Shown: positions 32,400 to 41,580, counted from the first letter of the stretch. The stretch is 64,000 nt of DNA from RYN-133 sp963754285 (GCA_963754285.1 CAVWFN010000007.1:682001-746000), one strand, 5' to 3'. The notes: generated from the sequence alone by a model not told the origin. Program-made: numbers and translations.

Positions 32400-33125
32400 T
32401 CAGGGTGTGGGAACTGCCCGAAACACGACCGCCTGCGACGAACCGGACACGCGCAGCCCCTCGGCGGTCGGCGTGAGCTGCTCGATCCGCAGCCCGTAGG
32501 GCAGTGGTGGCAGCGGCACCGCGAACTCCAGCGCGGGGACGAGCTGGCTCAAGACGATGCGGGGCACGGTGAAGCCGGCTACCGAGAGGTTGCGCACGCG
32601 CACCGACACGCCGCCGTCCGGGCTGATCGAGGTCACCGCCTCGCCACTGACGCCGGCGACCTGACCGATTCCGGGGACCGGGAGCCGCGCGGTCGCGATG
32701 AGCTGCTCGTTGCGGTAGAAGAACCGCAGTCCGGGTACCCGGCTGACCCGGGCGAGTTCCCGGTAGGAGATGACCAGGTCACCGTGCACACGCTCGACGG
32801 GGAGCTCGCGTGCCCGTCGTCCGAGCAGATCGCGCACCGGCAGGTACACGTTGGTCAGGTGGGCCTGCAGCTTCGTCCCGCGCAGCGCACCGAACTCGAG
32901 GTCGGTCGCTGTCACCTCAACGCGGTGGTAGCGCCCGCGGATCGCCTGGGTGAGAAACGGCCGAGCGTGCACCCGCACGCGTGCCGCCTGTCCCAACGGG
33001 GTCGACAGGTACGCCGACGCGCGCCGCTCGGCCTCCGCACTGAGGTATCGGTCGGCCGCGACGATCAGGATGCCCAGCACCAGAACGACGGCGACGAGCA
33101 CCCCGACAAGCACCAGCGCATCCAC
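32400..33125 (-). CDS. DUF2993 (LmeA-like) lipid-binding protein
   Basis: 241 residues. N-terminal membrane helix (VLVGVLVAVVLVLGILIVAA), then a DUF2993 TULIP-like domain with RGRYHRVEVTATDLEFG, VHGDLVISYRELARVS and repeated beta strands. In mycobacteria LmeA (Rv0817c, from memory, also next to cysA) binds phosphoinositides and supports lipomannan elongation in the periplasm. That fits the MptB-like enzyme elsewhere in this window. It follows the membrane-protein gene by 13 nt. Confidence 0.82.
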   Translation of the reverse strand: MDALVLVGVLVAVVLVLGILIVAADRYLSAEAERRASAYLSTPLGQAARVRVHARPFLTQAIRGRYHRVEVTATDLEFGALRGTKLQAHLTNVYLPVRDLLGRRARELPVERVHGDLVISYRELARVSRVPGLRFFYRNEQLIATARLPVPGIGQVAGVSGEAVTSISPDGGVSVRVRNLSVAGFTVPRIVLSQLVPALEFAVPLPPLPYGLRIEQLTPTAEGLRVSGSSQAVVFRAVPTP

Positions 33126-33138
33126 GACGAGCTCCCGG

Positions 33139-33990
33139 TCAGCGGCTGATCGCGGCGCACAGCAGGAGCCCGACCGGCGCTGTCAGCGCGAGCACGACGA
33201 GGGTCGACAGGACGGGGCGCACACGACGGGCGAACCCGGCATCGGCGAGCGGCGTGACCTGCTCGATGTAGGCGACGGCCACGGCAAGCAGGGCAGCCAG
33301 CACGCCGAGTGCTGCCCCGACGAACAGGCCACGTCCGCCCTGGAAGTCGTGCGCGTCGCGCAACAGGAGGTGGCCGAGGGCTGCCGCGACGACGGTCGAC
33401 ACCAGTACACCGAACAGGCCGCGTGGCACGTCGGCATCGAAACGCGGCGCGGCGGAGACCATGTCGGCGAAATAGCCCGCGGCAAGTGCTCCGGCGACCG
33501 CGACGACGACGGCGAATGCGGCGTCGCCGGTGAGGGTGCCGGGCGGGAACTCGTGACGCAGCTGCAACAGTGCGGGCAGGCTCGCCTCGGCGACGACGAG
33601 CAGCGCGATGCCGCCCAGTGACGCGCCAACCCGCACCCGGGCCGCTCCTCGCAACAGCTGGTGCACGAACATCACCGGCACGGCGAGGGCGAGCGCGGCC
33701 AGCATCGCGGCCAGCCGACTGTGCGGCCACACCGACGCGGCCACATCGGCGCCGGCTGCAGCCATGCCCGCAACGACAAGTCCGCCGACCCGGCCGGGAA
33801 CGCGCACGACCTGCATCCACGCGAATGCGAGCAGAGTCTGCGCGACGGCGATTGCGACGAGCAGCTGCAGCGCGCCGGTCCGCGCGGCCCACGCAAGCAC
33901 CGCGCCGAACAGCACGGCGACAGCGGCGCTCCCGGCGAAGTTGTACCGCTCGTCGACGGTGTCTGCCTCGTCCTGCGCGGCCACCGTCAT
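33139..33990 (-). CDS. polytopic membrane protein, unknown function
   Basis: 283 residues with eight or so hydrophobic helices and no motif I recognise. It starts at ATG 33990, overlapping the hydrolase stop by ATGA, and precedes the lmeA-like gene by 13 nt, so it is the middle gene of a three-gene operon. The context suggests an envelope-lipid role. Confidence 0.7.
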   Translation of the reverse strand: MTVAAQDEADTVDERYNFAGSAAVAVLFGAVLAWAARTGALQLLVAIAVAQTLLAFAWMQVVRVPGRVGGLVVAGMAAAGADVAASVWPHSRLAAMLAALALAVPVMFVHQLLRGAARVRVGASLGGIALLVVAEASLPALLQLRHEFPPGTLTGDAAFAVVVAVAGALAAGYFADMVSAAPRFDADVPRGLFGVLVSTVVAAALGHLLLRDAHDFQGGRGLFVGAALGVLAALLAVAVAYIEQVTPLADAGFARRVRPVLSTLVVLALTAPVGLLLCAAISR

Positions 33991-34751
33991 CGCGCATCTG
34001 CCGTTACGGCGAGCGCGGAGCGCACCCACTCGACGATGCGTTCGATCAGTTCGAGTGACGTCGCGCTCTCGGCGTGCCGCATGCCCGGCTCGATCCACAC
34101 GCTGGCCTCGGGCGCGGCGTCCCGGAGCAGTTGGACGTGCGGCAGCGGGAAGTAGTGGTCGGCATCGCCGTGGACGACGAGCAGCGGCGTGGGTGCGATG
34201 AGTCCGGCGACCTCGTGCGGTGCCTCAGGGACGGGGTCCCAGCCCTTGGCCGCCATGCGGGTGTGCCGGGACAGGCGAAGGACCGCGTGGCCCGTACGCG
34301 TCTCGCACAGCCAGTGGACGACTCGCATCGGGCGGGTGCCGCGTTCGTACCACTTGCCCGGCGAGGAGATGCTCACAACGGCGTCGGCGTCGCCGCCGAG
34401 CCCGGCGTAACGCAGCGCGGCCGATCCGCCCATCGACCAACCGAGCACCGCCACGTGGCGGTAGCCGTGCGCGCGCACCCAGGCGACCGCCGCGGCGACA
34501 TCGTGGATCTCCGCTGCGCCGACGGTGCTTCGGCCGCCGCTGCGGCCGTGGCCGCGAAAGTCGAGTGCGAGCACGCCGACGCCGTGTCCGGCCAGAGCCC
34601 GGCTGATGGCGACAACGTCCTCGCTGCGCGACGATCCGGTGAATCCGTGCGCAACGACACACCCGACGTCGCGCAGGCCCGGATCCCAGTGCCGCGAGTG
34701 CAGCCGCACGCCGTCGGCCGTGTGCAACGGCACGTCTCGGGCCACAATCAC
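33987..34751 (-). CDS. alpha/beta hydrolase (serine aminopeptidase S33 / lysophospholipase-like)
   Basis: 254 residues. The nucleophile elbow is GWSMGGS, the acid is probably Asp in VHGDADHYF, and the His is in PGMRHAES; the oxyanion strand is AHGFTGSS. No signal peptide, so cytoplasmic or peripheral. It is the first gene of the operon with the membrane protein and LmeA-like protein, so a lipid or ester substrate is plausible but not shown. Confidence 0.85.
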   Translation of the reverse strand: MIVARDVPLHTADGVRLHSRHWDPGLRDVGCVVAHGFTGSSRSEDVVAISRALAGHGVGVLALDFRGHGRSGGRSTVGAAEIHDVAAAVAWVRAHGYRHVAVLGWSMGGSAALRYAGLGGDADAVVSISSPGKWYERGTRPMRVVHWLCETRTGHAVLRLSRHTRMAAKGWDPVPEAPHEVAGLIAPTPLLVVHGDADHYFPLPHVQLLRDAAPEASVWIEPGMRHAESATSLELIERIVEWVRSALAVTADAR

Positions 34752-34895
34752 GGCGATAGTCTCTCAACAGGTTTGTCGGGCGGCACCCGCGCGTGCCGAA
34801 ACCGGCCGGAAACATTCGTCCGGCAGGGTTTTGCGTGGACGTGAAGTACCCGAATCACGTCGACATTTCGAACCGACCTCGAGCGGAGGCACTGG

Positions 34896-35618
34896 ATGGA
34901 CCTCATCCTCCTGACCGCAGCGCGCCAGCAGCCCACTGCCGAGATCCTGCCCGCCCTCGGCCTGCTTCCGCACCGGGTCAGCGTGCTGCCGCTCGATGCC
35001 GCAGCGTTGGTCGACCGCCCGCTCGGGGACGCGATCCTGCTCGACGCCCGTCGAGATCTGGCCGCCGCCCGCAGTTTCACCCGGGTCCTCGCCGCGGTCG
35101 GTGTCACCACGCCCATCATCGGCGTCCTGACCGAGGGCGGCCTGATCGCGCTGTCTGCCGAGTGGACGGTCGACGACATCGTGCTCGACACCGCCGGGCC
35201 GGCCGAGCTGGACGCGCGGTTGCGCCTGGCCGTCGATCGCCGCTCCGCGGCCAGTGACCTCACGCCCGAGCAGGTCGACATCGGCGACCTCACGATCGAC
35301 GAGTCGACCTACACCGCACGGCTGTCCGGAACCGCGCTCGACCTGACCTACAAGGAGTTCGAGCTGCTCAAGTTCCTCGCGCAGCACCCCGGGCGGGTGT
35401 TCAGCCGCTCGCACCTGGTGCAGGAGGTCTGGGGTTACGACTACTTCGGCGGGACGCGGACGGTCGATGTCCACGTCCGTCGATTGCGCGCGAAGCTCGG
35501 CCCGGAGCACGAGCAGATGATCGGGACCGTGCGCAACGTCGGGTACAAGTTCGTCCGGCCGACCGGCGAACCCGCGCCGCGCACGCAGCCGGCGCCCAAG
35601 TCACCGGTGCGCGCCTGA
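34896..35618 (+). CDS. glnR: GlnR-like OmpR-family regulator
   Basis: 240 residues. The N-terminal receiver-like domain is atypical: it has DAILLDARRDLAAAR but lacks the usual acidic pair and Lys signature, as in GlnR, which works without a kinase. The C-terminal winged helix is canonical (LTYKEFELLKFLAQHPGRVFSRSHLVQEVWGYDYFGGTRTVDVHVRRLRAKLG). GlnR controls nitrogen assimilation. Its position directly before mshD, as for Rv0818-Rv0819 (from memory), supports the name. Confidence 0.8.
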   Translation: MDLILLTAARQQPTAEILPALGLLPHRVSVLPLDAAALVDRPLGDAILLDARRDLAAARSFTRVLAAVGVTTPIIGVLTEGGLIALSAEWTVDDIVLDTAGPAELDARLRLAVDRRSAASDLTPEQVDIGDLTIDESTYTARLSGTALDLTYKEFELLKFLAQHPGRVFSRSHLVQEVWGYDYFGGTRTVDVHVRRLRAKLGPEHEQMIGTVRNVGYKFVRPTGEPAPRTQPAPKSPVRA

Positions 35619-35640
35619 CCCAGGGCGATACGTTGGCGCG

Positions 35641-36486
35641 GTGTCCGCGTCAGATCCGTTCCTCCGCCCGGCGGTGCCCGATGCGGGTCAGCAAGCCGGC
35701 ATCCGCGCTCTGGTCACCAAGGTCGCCGACCAGGACGGCCGCGACCCGCTGTCCGATCAGGCGCTGACGCGGCTCACGTCCGACGCGGTCGAACACCTGC
35801 TGACAACCCGTGACGGCACCGTGACCGGCTACGCGCAGCTCGACGGCGATTCGCTCGAGGTCGTGGGCGAGCCGGACGTGATCGGGCCGCTGCTGGGCGA
35901 GTTCCGAGGTCGCGACGTGCTGGTGTGGTCGCACGGCCGGACGTCGCGGTTGCCGAACGAACTCGAGGCACTCGGCTTCACGGTCGTGCGCGAACTGCAC
36001 CAGCTGCGACGACCGCTCGACGATCCGATCGACGTACCGGCCGAGCCCGACGGCGTCGACATCCGATCGTTCGCCGTCGGCTCGGACGAGGACGCCTGGG
36101 TCGCAGTCAACGCAGCGGCGTTCGCCACGCATCCCGAACAGGGTCGTTGGACGCGTACCGACGTCGAAGCGCGTGAACACGAGAGCTGGTTCGATCCGTC
36201 AGGATTCCTGATGGCATGGCGGGGCAATGACCTGATCGGCTTCCACTGGACGAAGATCCATCCCGACGGCGCAGGCGAGGTGTACGTCATCGGGGTGGCT
36301 CCGCAGGCTCAAGGTCTCGGCCTTGGGCACGTGCTGCTGCAGCGTGGCCTGGCCCACCTGCGCGATCGTGGTTGTCCCGAGGTGCTGCTCTACGTCGACG
36401 GCGACAACACGGGCGCGATGCGGCTCTACGAGCGCACCGGCTTTCGCCGGCACGATCTCGACGTGCAGTGGGCGGCCCCCGGCTAG
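35641..36486 (+). CDS. mshD: mycothiol synthase (tandem GNAT acetyltransferase)
   Basis: 281 residues, two GNAT domains. The C-terminal active one has GEVYVIGVAPQAQGLGLGHVLL (acetyl-CoA loop) and VLLYVDGDNTGAMRLYERTGFRRHDLDV. The N-terminal domain is degenerate, as in MshD. It acetylates Cys-GlcN-Ins, the last step of mycothiol synthesis. The GTG lies 6 nt after TACGTT (35629-35634), so it can be transcribed independently although only 22 nt from glnR. Confidence 0.93.
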   Translation: MSASDPFLRPAVPDAGQQAGIRALVTKVADQDGRDPLSDQALTRLTSDAVEHLLTTRDGTVTGYAQLDGDSLEVVGEPDVIGPLLGEFRGRDVLVWSHGRTSRLPNELEALGFTVVRELHQLRRPLDDPIDVPAEPDGVDIRSFAVGSDEDAWVAVNAAAFATHPEQGRWTRTDVEAREHESWFDPSGFLMAWRGNDLIGFHWTKIHPDGAGEVYVIGVAPQAQGLGLGHVLLQRGLAHLRDRGCPEVLLYVDGDNTGAMRLYERTGFRRHDLDVQWAAPG

Positions 36487-36500
36487 CCGTGTGAGGTCGG

Positions 36501-36842
36501 CTAGTCGAACTCGGCGTCGGGAATCGTGTCGAACACGTACCCGATCCCGCGCACCGTCCGCAGATGGTCTGCGCCGTGCCATCGGTTGAGCTTCTTGCGC
36601 AACCGCAACATGTGCACGGCGACCGTCCCGGGGTCACCGTTGAACTGTGCGCCCCACAGCGTGTTCAGGATTGTCGTGCTCGGCACGACATGATCCGCGT
36701 TGGCCATCATCAGCTCGAGCAGGCGGAACTCCTGCAACGCGAGCACAACTCCGTGCCCGCCGACCGTCACTCGATGCGCGGCGCGATCGAGAACTACCTG
36801 TCCCGCCTGAAACCGATCCGGGAGTTCGGCTGCTTGGCTCAT
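36501..36842 (-). CDS. receiver-less OmpR/PhoB-type winged-helix protein at the end of the pst operon
   Basis: 113 residues consisting of just a PhoB-type winged helix (LALQEFRLLELMMANADHVV, TVAVHMLRLRKKLNRW, LRTVRGIGYVFD); there is no phosphoacceptor domain. Its ATG lies 7 nt after the phoU stop, making it the last gene of pstCAB-phoU. It could compete with a PhoP/RegX3-type regulator for pho promoters or be controlled by PhoU. I know of no named homologue. Confidence 0.8.
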   Translation of the reverse strand: MSQAAELPDRFQAGQVVLDRAAHRVTVGGHGVVLALQEFRLLELMMANADHVVPSTTILNTLWGAQFNGDPGTVAVHMLRLRKKLNRWHGADHLRTVRGIGYVFDTIPDAEFD

Positions 36843-36849
36843 CGGTCGT

Positions 36850-37503
36850 TCACACCACCGCGTGTGGCCGCTTGCCGGTGACGATGAAGATGGTGTGCCG
36901 GGCTACCGCAACCGCATGGTCGGCGTACCGCTCGTAGTAGCGGCCCAGCAGCGTCATGTCGATCGCCGCCTCGGTACCGCGCGACCAGTTCGGCGACAGC
37001 ACGACGGTGAACAGCTTGCGCCGCAGCGCATCCATCGAGTCGTCCTCCTGCTCGATCGCCTGCGCGAGCGCGATGTCGCGACCGTCGACGACGTCGGCGA
37101 CCTTCTGCACGAGTGAGGCCGCCACCTCGCCCATCTGCGAGATGATGTCGCGCGCCTCAGGTGGCACAGCAATCTCCGGGTAGCGCAGTCGAGCGATCTT
37201 CGCGACGTGGTGTGCGAGGTCGCCCATCCGCTCGAGGTCTGCCGCGAGGTGGATCGTGCTGATCAGCACGCGAAGATCGGTGGCAACGGGTTGTTGCTGC
37301 GCGATCAACTGGAAGGTGCGGTCCTCGAGATCGGTTCGCAAGGCGTCGACCCGGCGGTCGTCGGCGATGACCTGGTCGGCGAGCGCCAGGTTCGCATCGA
37401 GCAACGCCCTGGTGGCACGCTCCATCGCGATGGCCACAAGGTGAGTCATCTCGATGACTCGCCGCCCGATGTCGTCGAGTTCGTCGTGGTAGATGTCGCG
37501 CAT
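36850..37503 (-). CDS. phoU: phosphate-signalling regulator PhoU
   Basis: 217 residues, two three-helix PhoU repeats with the conserved metal-binding motifs (MGDLAHHVAKIARLR in the first, RYADHAVAVARHTIFI in the second). It links PstB activity to the phosphate two-component system. It follows pstB by 12 nt in the same operon (compare PhoY2, from memory). Confidence 0.94.
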   Translation of the reverse strand: MRDIYHDELDDIGRRVIEMTHLVAIAMERATRALLDANLALADQVIADDRRVDALRTDLEDRTFQLIAQQQPVATDLRVLISTIHLAADLERMGDLAHHVAKIARLRYPEIAVPPEARDIISQMGEVAASLVQKVADVVDGRDIALAQAIEQEDDSMDALRRKLFTVVLSPNWSRGTEAAIDMTLLGRYYERYADHAVAVARHTIFIVTGKRPHAVV

Positions 37504-37515
37504 ATCGATCCCTTC

Positions 37516-38295
37516 TCAGCCGAACCGGCCGGAGATGTAATCCTCGGTCCGTTTCTCGGACGGGTTGGAGAAGATCTTTTCGGTGTCGTCCATCTCGACG
37601 AGTTCGCCGGGCTTGCCGACGCCTGCCAAGTTGAAGAAGCCGGTTCGATCGGAGACACGCGCAGCCTGCTGCATGTTGTGCGTGACGATCACGATCGTGT
37701 ACTTCTGCTTGAGCTCCTGGATCAGGTCTTCGATCGCGAGCGTCGAGATCGGGTCCAGCGCCGAGCACGGCTCGTCCATCAGCAGCACCTGCGGCTCGAC
37801 GGCGATCGCACGCGCGATGCACAGGCGCTGCTGTTGCCCGCCGGACAGGCCGGCACCGGGCTTGTCGAGGCGGTTGCGTACCTCTTCCCAGAGATTCGCG
37901 CCCAGGAGCGACTTCTCGACGACAGCGTCGAGTTCGCCGCGCGAACGCTTCTTGCCCTCGAGCTTCAGACCTGCAACGACGTTGTCGTAGATCGACATCG
38001 TCGGGAACGGGTTGGGACGCTGGAACACCATCCCGATCGTGCGTCGCACGTTCACGGGGTCGACGTCGTCGTCGTAGATGTCCTCGCCGTCGAGCAGCAC
38101 CTCGCCGTCGACACGGGCACCGAGGATGACCTCGTGCATCCGGTTGAGGGTGCGCAGCACGGTCGACTTCCCACAGCCGGACGGGCCGATGAATGCGGTC
38201 ACCGACCGCGGGTTGATCGTGAAATTCACCTTCGAGACGGCGAGGAACTTCCCGTAGTAGATGTCGAGGTTCTTGGCGTCGATGCGCTTGGCCAT
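37516..38295 (-). CDS. pstB: phosphate ABC transporter ATPase
   Basis: 259 residues. Walker A GPSGCGKST, signature LSGGQQQRLCIARAIA, Walker B VLLMDEPCSALDP and the H-loop VTHNMQQA. It powers high-affinity phosphate uptake by PstCA. The ATG at 38295 begins the family alignment (MAKRIDAKNLDIYYG); the longer frame is antisense/pstA shadow. It follows pstA by 8 nt. Confidence 0.97.
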   Translation of the reverse strand: MAKRIDAKNLDIYYGKFLAVSKVNFTINPRSVTAFIGPSGCGKSTVLRTLNRMHEVILGARVDGEVLLDGEDIYDDDVDPVNVRRTIGMVFQRPNPFPTMSIYDNVVAGLKLEGKKRSRGELDAVVEKSLLGANLWEEVRNRLDKPGAGLSGGQQQRLCIARAIAVEPQVLLMDEPCSALDPISTLAIEDLIQELKQKYTIVIVTHNMQQAARVSDRTGFFNLAGVGKPGELVEMDDTEKIFSNPSEKRTEDYISGRFG

Positions 38296-38303
38296 ATCGG
38301 TCC

Positions 38304-39233
38304 CTAGTTCGCGATCTTGTTCCGGCGCCCGATCAATCGGGCGATGAGGTTCAGTGCCATGACGATGATGATCAACGTCAACGCCGCGCCCCACATGCGA
38401 TCGGGCGCGTAGTTGGCCTGAGGTAGGCCGGTGAAGCTGTTCGTGACACCAAGGTTCTGCACCTGATCTTTGATCATCAACGGCAGCGCAGCCTGGATGT
38501 CCGTGAACGGATTGCCGTTGGTGTGTGGCGTGTACTTGTCGAGGATCAGCAAGGGTGCGGTCTCGCCGGCGACACGAGCGATGCCCAAGACGACGCCGGT
38601 GATGATGCCGCTCATTGCAGTGGGCAGGACGACGCGCAACACCGTCTTCCAGCGAGGCACGCCGAGGGCGTAGGACGCCTCGCGCAACTCGTTGGGCACC
38701 AGCTTGAGCATCTCCTCGGTGGTACGCACGATCACGGGAATCATCAGCAGCAACAGCGCCAAAGACACCCAGACGCCGGCATCGTGCGCGCCGAAGTGCA
38801 CGAAGAAGATCGCGTAGATGAACAGCGCGGCGACGATTGACGGGACGCCGGTGAGGATGTCGACCATGAATGTCGTGGCGCGCGCCAGCCAGCCGCGTCC
38901 GTACTCGACGAGGTAGATCGCCACGAGGATCGCGATCGGGACGGAGATGATCGTCGTGATCGCCACCTGCTCGAGCGTGCCGATGATCGCGTGCAGCGCG
39001 CCGCCGCCGGGATCGGTGAACGTCCGCACACCCACGTCGCTGGTCCACCACCCGTTGCGGGTGATGGCATGCAACCCCTTGCTCAGCACCGTCCACAGCA
39101 GCCACGCCAACGGCACGAGCGCGATGAGAAACGCGAGCGTCACGAGCGTGGTGGCGAAGGAGTTCTTGAACTTTCGCATCCCGCCGCGCTTCGCAGCGCG
39201 CAGCGATGACGATGGTGCGGTCGCGGTCGTCAT
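38304..39233 (-). CDS. pstA: phosphate ABC transporter permease
   Basis: 309 residues, six membrane helices with the EAA-type loop EASYALGVPRWKTVLRVVLPTAMSGIITG. Partner of PstC in the membrane channel. Its ATG overlaps the pstC stop by 4 nt. Confidence 0.96.
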   Translation of the reverse strand: MTTATAPSSSLRAAKRGGMRKFKNSFATTLVTLAFLIALVPLAWLLWTVLSKGLHAITRNGWWTSDVGVRTFTDPGGGALHAIIGTLEQVAITTIISVPIAILVAIYLVEYGRGWLARATTFMVDILTGVPSIVAALFIYAIFFVHFGAHDAGVWVSLALLLLMIPVIVRTTEEMLKLVPNELREASYALGVPRWKTVLRVVLPTAMSGIITGVVLGIARVAGETAPLLILDKYTPHTNGNPFTDIQAALPLMIKDQVQNLGVTNSFTGLPQANYAPDRMWGAALTLIIIVMALNLIARLIGRRNKIAN

Positions 39234-40321
39234 GCGGTGAACTCCTTACGGCGGTTCACGATCGAGCGGGCTATGCCGTTGACGACGAAGGTCAGGACGA
39301 AGAGCACGAGACCCGCGGCGATGTAGGGACCGGGGTTGTTCTGGAACTCACCCGAGCTGTTGGCGATCTTGGAGGCGAATGTCTCGCCACCGTTGAAGAT
39401 CGACGTGTTGAACGGCGCTGTCGACGACGGCGCCGACAGGATCAGGCTGATCGCGATCGTCTCACCGAGCGCGCGGCCCAAGCCGAGCATCGAACCGCTC
39501 ACGACCCCGGCCCGGCCGTGCGGCAGCACCGCGAGGCGGATCATCTCCCAGCGGGTGGCGCCGAGGGCCCACGCCGCCTCGATGTTGGTGCGTGGAGTTC
39601 GGGCGAACACATCTCGCGAGATCGCGGTGACGATCGGCAAGATCATGATCGCCAGCACGACGCCGCCGTCGAAGATCGAGCCGGTGATGAACCCCTGGTC
39701 CTTGAAGATCGGGATTCCACCGAGGTGGTAGAGGAAACGCTGTACCGGCTCGAGCTTGGGCGACAGGATCGCGAAGCCCCAGATGCCGTAGATGATCGAC
39801 GGGATCGCAGCGAGCAGGTCGATGACATAGCCGATCGGCCCGGTGAACCGCTTGGGCGCGTACTGCGTCATGAACAGCGCGATTCCCACGGCAATCGGGA
39901 CCGCGATGATCATCGCGATGGTCGAGGCGATGACCGTCGCCCACAGCAGGCCGCTGATGCCGAAGTCGAGTTGGCCCGTGCTCACGTTCCACTGGTGGCC
40001 GAAGAAGTTGCCGGTGTCGTCCTTGATCGCGGGTACCGCCTGCAGGAGCAGGAACAGTCCCACCAGCGCCACCAGAGCGATGACGAAAATGCCGGAGCCC
40101 GAGGTCAGCACAGCGAATATTCGGTCGCCTCTGCGCCGAGTGCTGCCCTGCAGCGGCACACGCTCGACCTCGACCGATGGCGGGACATTTGCCTGGGTGA
40201 TCTCGACGTCCGTGTCGGTGTCCATCGGGTCGCCGGCATCGACTGCTTGGCGTTCACGCTCGCCGTCACGCGCTTGGTCAACCATCGACGGACGCTCCGT
40301 TTTGGTGTCTCTCTCGGCCAT
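39230..40321 (-). CDS. pstC: phosphate ABC transporter permease
   Basis: 363 residues. A hydrophilic acidic N-terminal extension of about 65 residues precedes six helices. The EAA loop reads EAAWALGATRWEMIRLAVLPHGRAGVVSG. It lies 116 nt downstream of pstS, separated from it by a strong hairpin that should lower its expression relative to the binding protein. Confidence 0.96.
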   Translation of the reverse strand: MAERDTKTERPSMVDQARDGERERQAVDAGDPMDTDTDVEITQANVPPSVEVERVPLQGSTRRRGDRIFAVLTSGSGIFVIALVALVGLFLLLQAVPAIKDDTGNFFGHQWNVSTGQLDFGISGLLWATVIASTIAMIIAVPIAVGIALFMTQYAPKRFTGPIGYVIDLLAAIPSIIYGIWGFAILSPKLEPVQRFLYHLGGIPIFKDQGFITGSIFDGGVVLAIMILPIVTAISRDVFARTPRTNIEAAWALGATRWEMIRLAVLPHGRAGVVSGSMLGLGRALGETIAISLILSAPSSTAPFNTSIFNGGETFASKIANSSGEFQNNPGPYIAAGLVLFVLTFVVNGIARSIVNRRKEFTA

Positions 40322-40373
40322 GTTTTCCCCACACCACTTGCTGCTTGGTTGTTCGGCGTGCGCTATGCGCTGC

Positions 40374-40409
40374 CTCGCCGGTCCCCGGAGCTGCCCGGGG
40401 ACCGGCGAG
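40374..40409 (-). terminator. 15-bp perfect hairpin between pstS and pstC (partial terminator)
   Basis: CTCGCCGGTCCCCGG (40374-40388) pairs perfectly with CCGGGGACCGGCGAG (40395-40409) around AGCTGC. It lies 28 nt past the pstS stop. Such hairpins stabilise the upstream message and reduce read-through, giving excess binding protein over permease. Confidence 0.8.
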
Positions 40410-40437
40410 GGTCGCGGCTACGGCCGCCGTCCCGAGA

Positions 40438-41580
40438 TCAACTGATCGTCGACACAGCCTTCTGGACCTTGGTCAGGATCGAGCTCGGCAGCGGCGCGGA
40501 GCCGACCGACGTGAGCAGACTCTGACCCGCGTTCGAACTGGTGTAGGTGAGGAACGCCTTGACGTCCTGGCCGACCGATGCGTCCTTGTACTTCTGGCAC
40601 ACGATCTCGTACGTGACCAGGATGATCGGGTACGCACCCGGAGCCTTGGTCGCGTAGTTGAGCTTGAGCGTCAGGTCGTTGCCGCCCTGGCTCGCGATCT
40701 GTGCAGCAGCGACCGCCTTGCCGGCGCTCTCGGCGGTCAGCGCCACCGGGCCGCCGCCGTTGTCGACCTTGGCCATCGAGAGACCGGCGCTACCCGCGTA
40801 GGACCACTCGATGTAACCGATCGAGTTCTGGGTGCTCTTCAGCGCCGCCTGGACGCCCTGCGAACCCGTCTTGCCCTGGCCGGTGCCCACCCAGTCCTTG
40901 CTCGGCGTCGCCTTGTAGTCCGACGGAGCGGCGTCGTGCAGGTAGGTCTCGAAGTTCTGCGTCGTACCCGACTCGTCCGAGCGGAAGAAGACGGTGATGT
41001 TGCTCGACGGCAGGCTGACGCCCTTGTTGATGGCGGCGATCGCCGGATCGTTCCAGGTCTTGATCTTGCCGCTGAAGATCTGCGCCATGACCGTGGGCGT
41101 CAGCGTGAGGTCCTTGACCCCGCTCACGTTGTAGGCGACGGCGACGGGACCCGTAACCATCGGAATGTCGATCGCGGGTGAACCGCACGCCTTGGTGGCC
41201 GCAGCCGTCTCGCCGGCGGTCGGGTCGAGCGCCGCGTCCGAGCCCGCGAAGTTGACCTGGCCCGCAGTGAAGTCGGTGATGCCCTGACCTGAACCGACGC
41301 CGCTGTAGACCACCTGGGCGCCCGAGCACTTCTGGCTGTACGCCTTGATCCACGCGTTCACCGCGTTCTGCTGTGCGGTCGAGCCGTCGGAGGTGAGCTT
41401 GCCGGTACCGCAGGTCCCGGACCCGCCGCCGGAGCCGGTCTGGGATGTGCCGGCGGATGTGGTGCCGCTGCCGGCCGGAGTGCTGCTGTTGGAGGTCGTC
41501 CCGTCCGAGCCACACGCGCTCAGCGCGATCGAACCCGCGGCGATTGCTGCCGCGATCGAGACAAGGCGAATTCGCCTCAC
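40438..41580 (-). CDS. pstS: phosphate-binding lipoprotein
   Basis: 380 residues. A lipoprotein signal peptide ends in the lipobox LSAC, followed by a Ser/Thr/Gly linker. The PstS domain has TSDGSTAQQNAVNAWIKAY, VVYSGVGSGQGITDF, and FFRSDESGTTQNFETYL (phosphate contacts). It captures phosphate outside the membrane for PstCAB. GTG start with AAGGACGG upstream. A PHO box lies about 80-100 nt upstream. Confidence 0.96.
   Translation of the reverse strand: MRRIRLVSIAAAIAAGSIALSACGSDGTTSNSSTPAGSGTTSAGTSQTGSGGGSGTCGTGKLTSDGSTAQQNAVNAWIKAYSQKCSGAQVVYSGVGSGQGITDFTAGQVNFAGSDAALDPTAGETAAATKACGSPAIDIPMVTGPVAVAYNVSGVKDLTLTPTVMAQIFSGKIKTWNDPAIAAINKGVSLPSSNITVFFRSDESGTTQNFETYLHDAAPSDYKATPSKDWVGTGQGKTGSQGVQAALKSTQNSIGYIEWSYAGSAGLSMAKVDNGGGPVALTAESAGKAVAAAQIASQGGNDLTLKLNYATKAPGAYPIILVTYEIVCQKYKDASVGQDVKAFLTYTSSNAGQSLLTSVGSAPLPSSILTKVQKAVSTIS

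Noticed and set aside
39206..40525. 439-codon plus-strand frame across pstC
   Set aside because: Antisense to an unmistakable permease gene; Asp/Arg-rich translation typical of a shadow frame.
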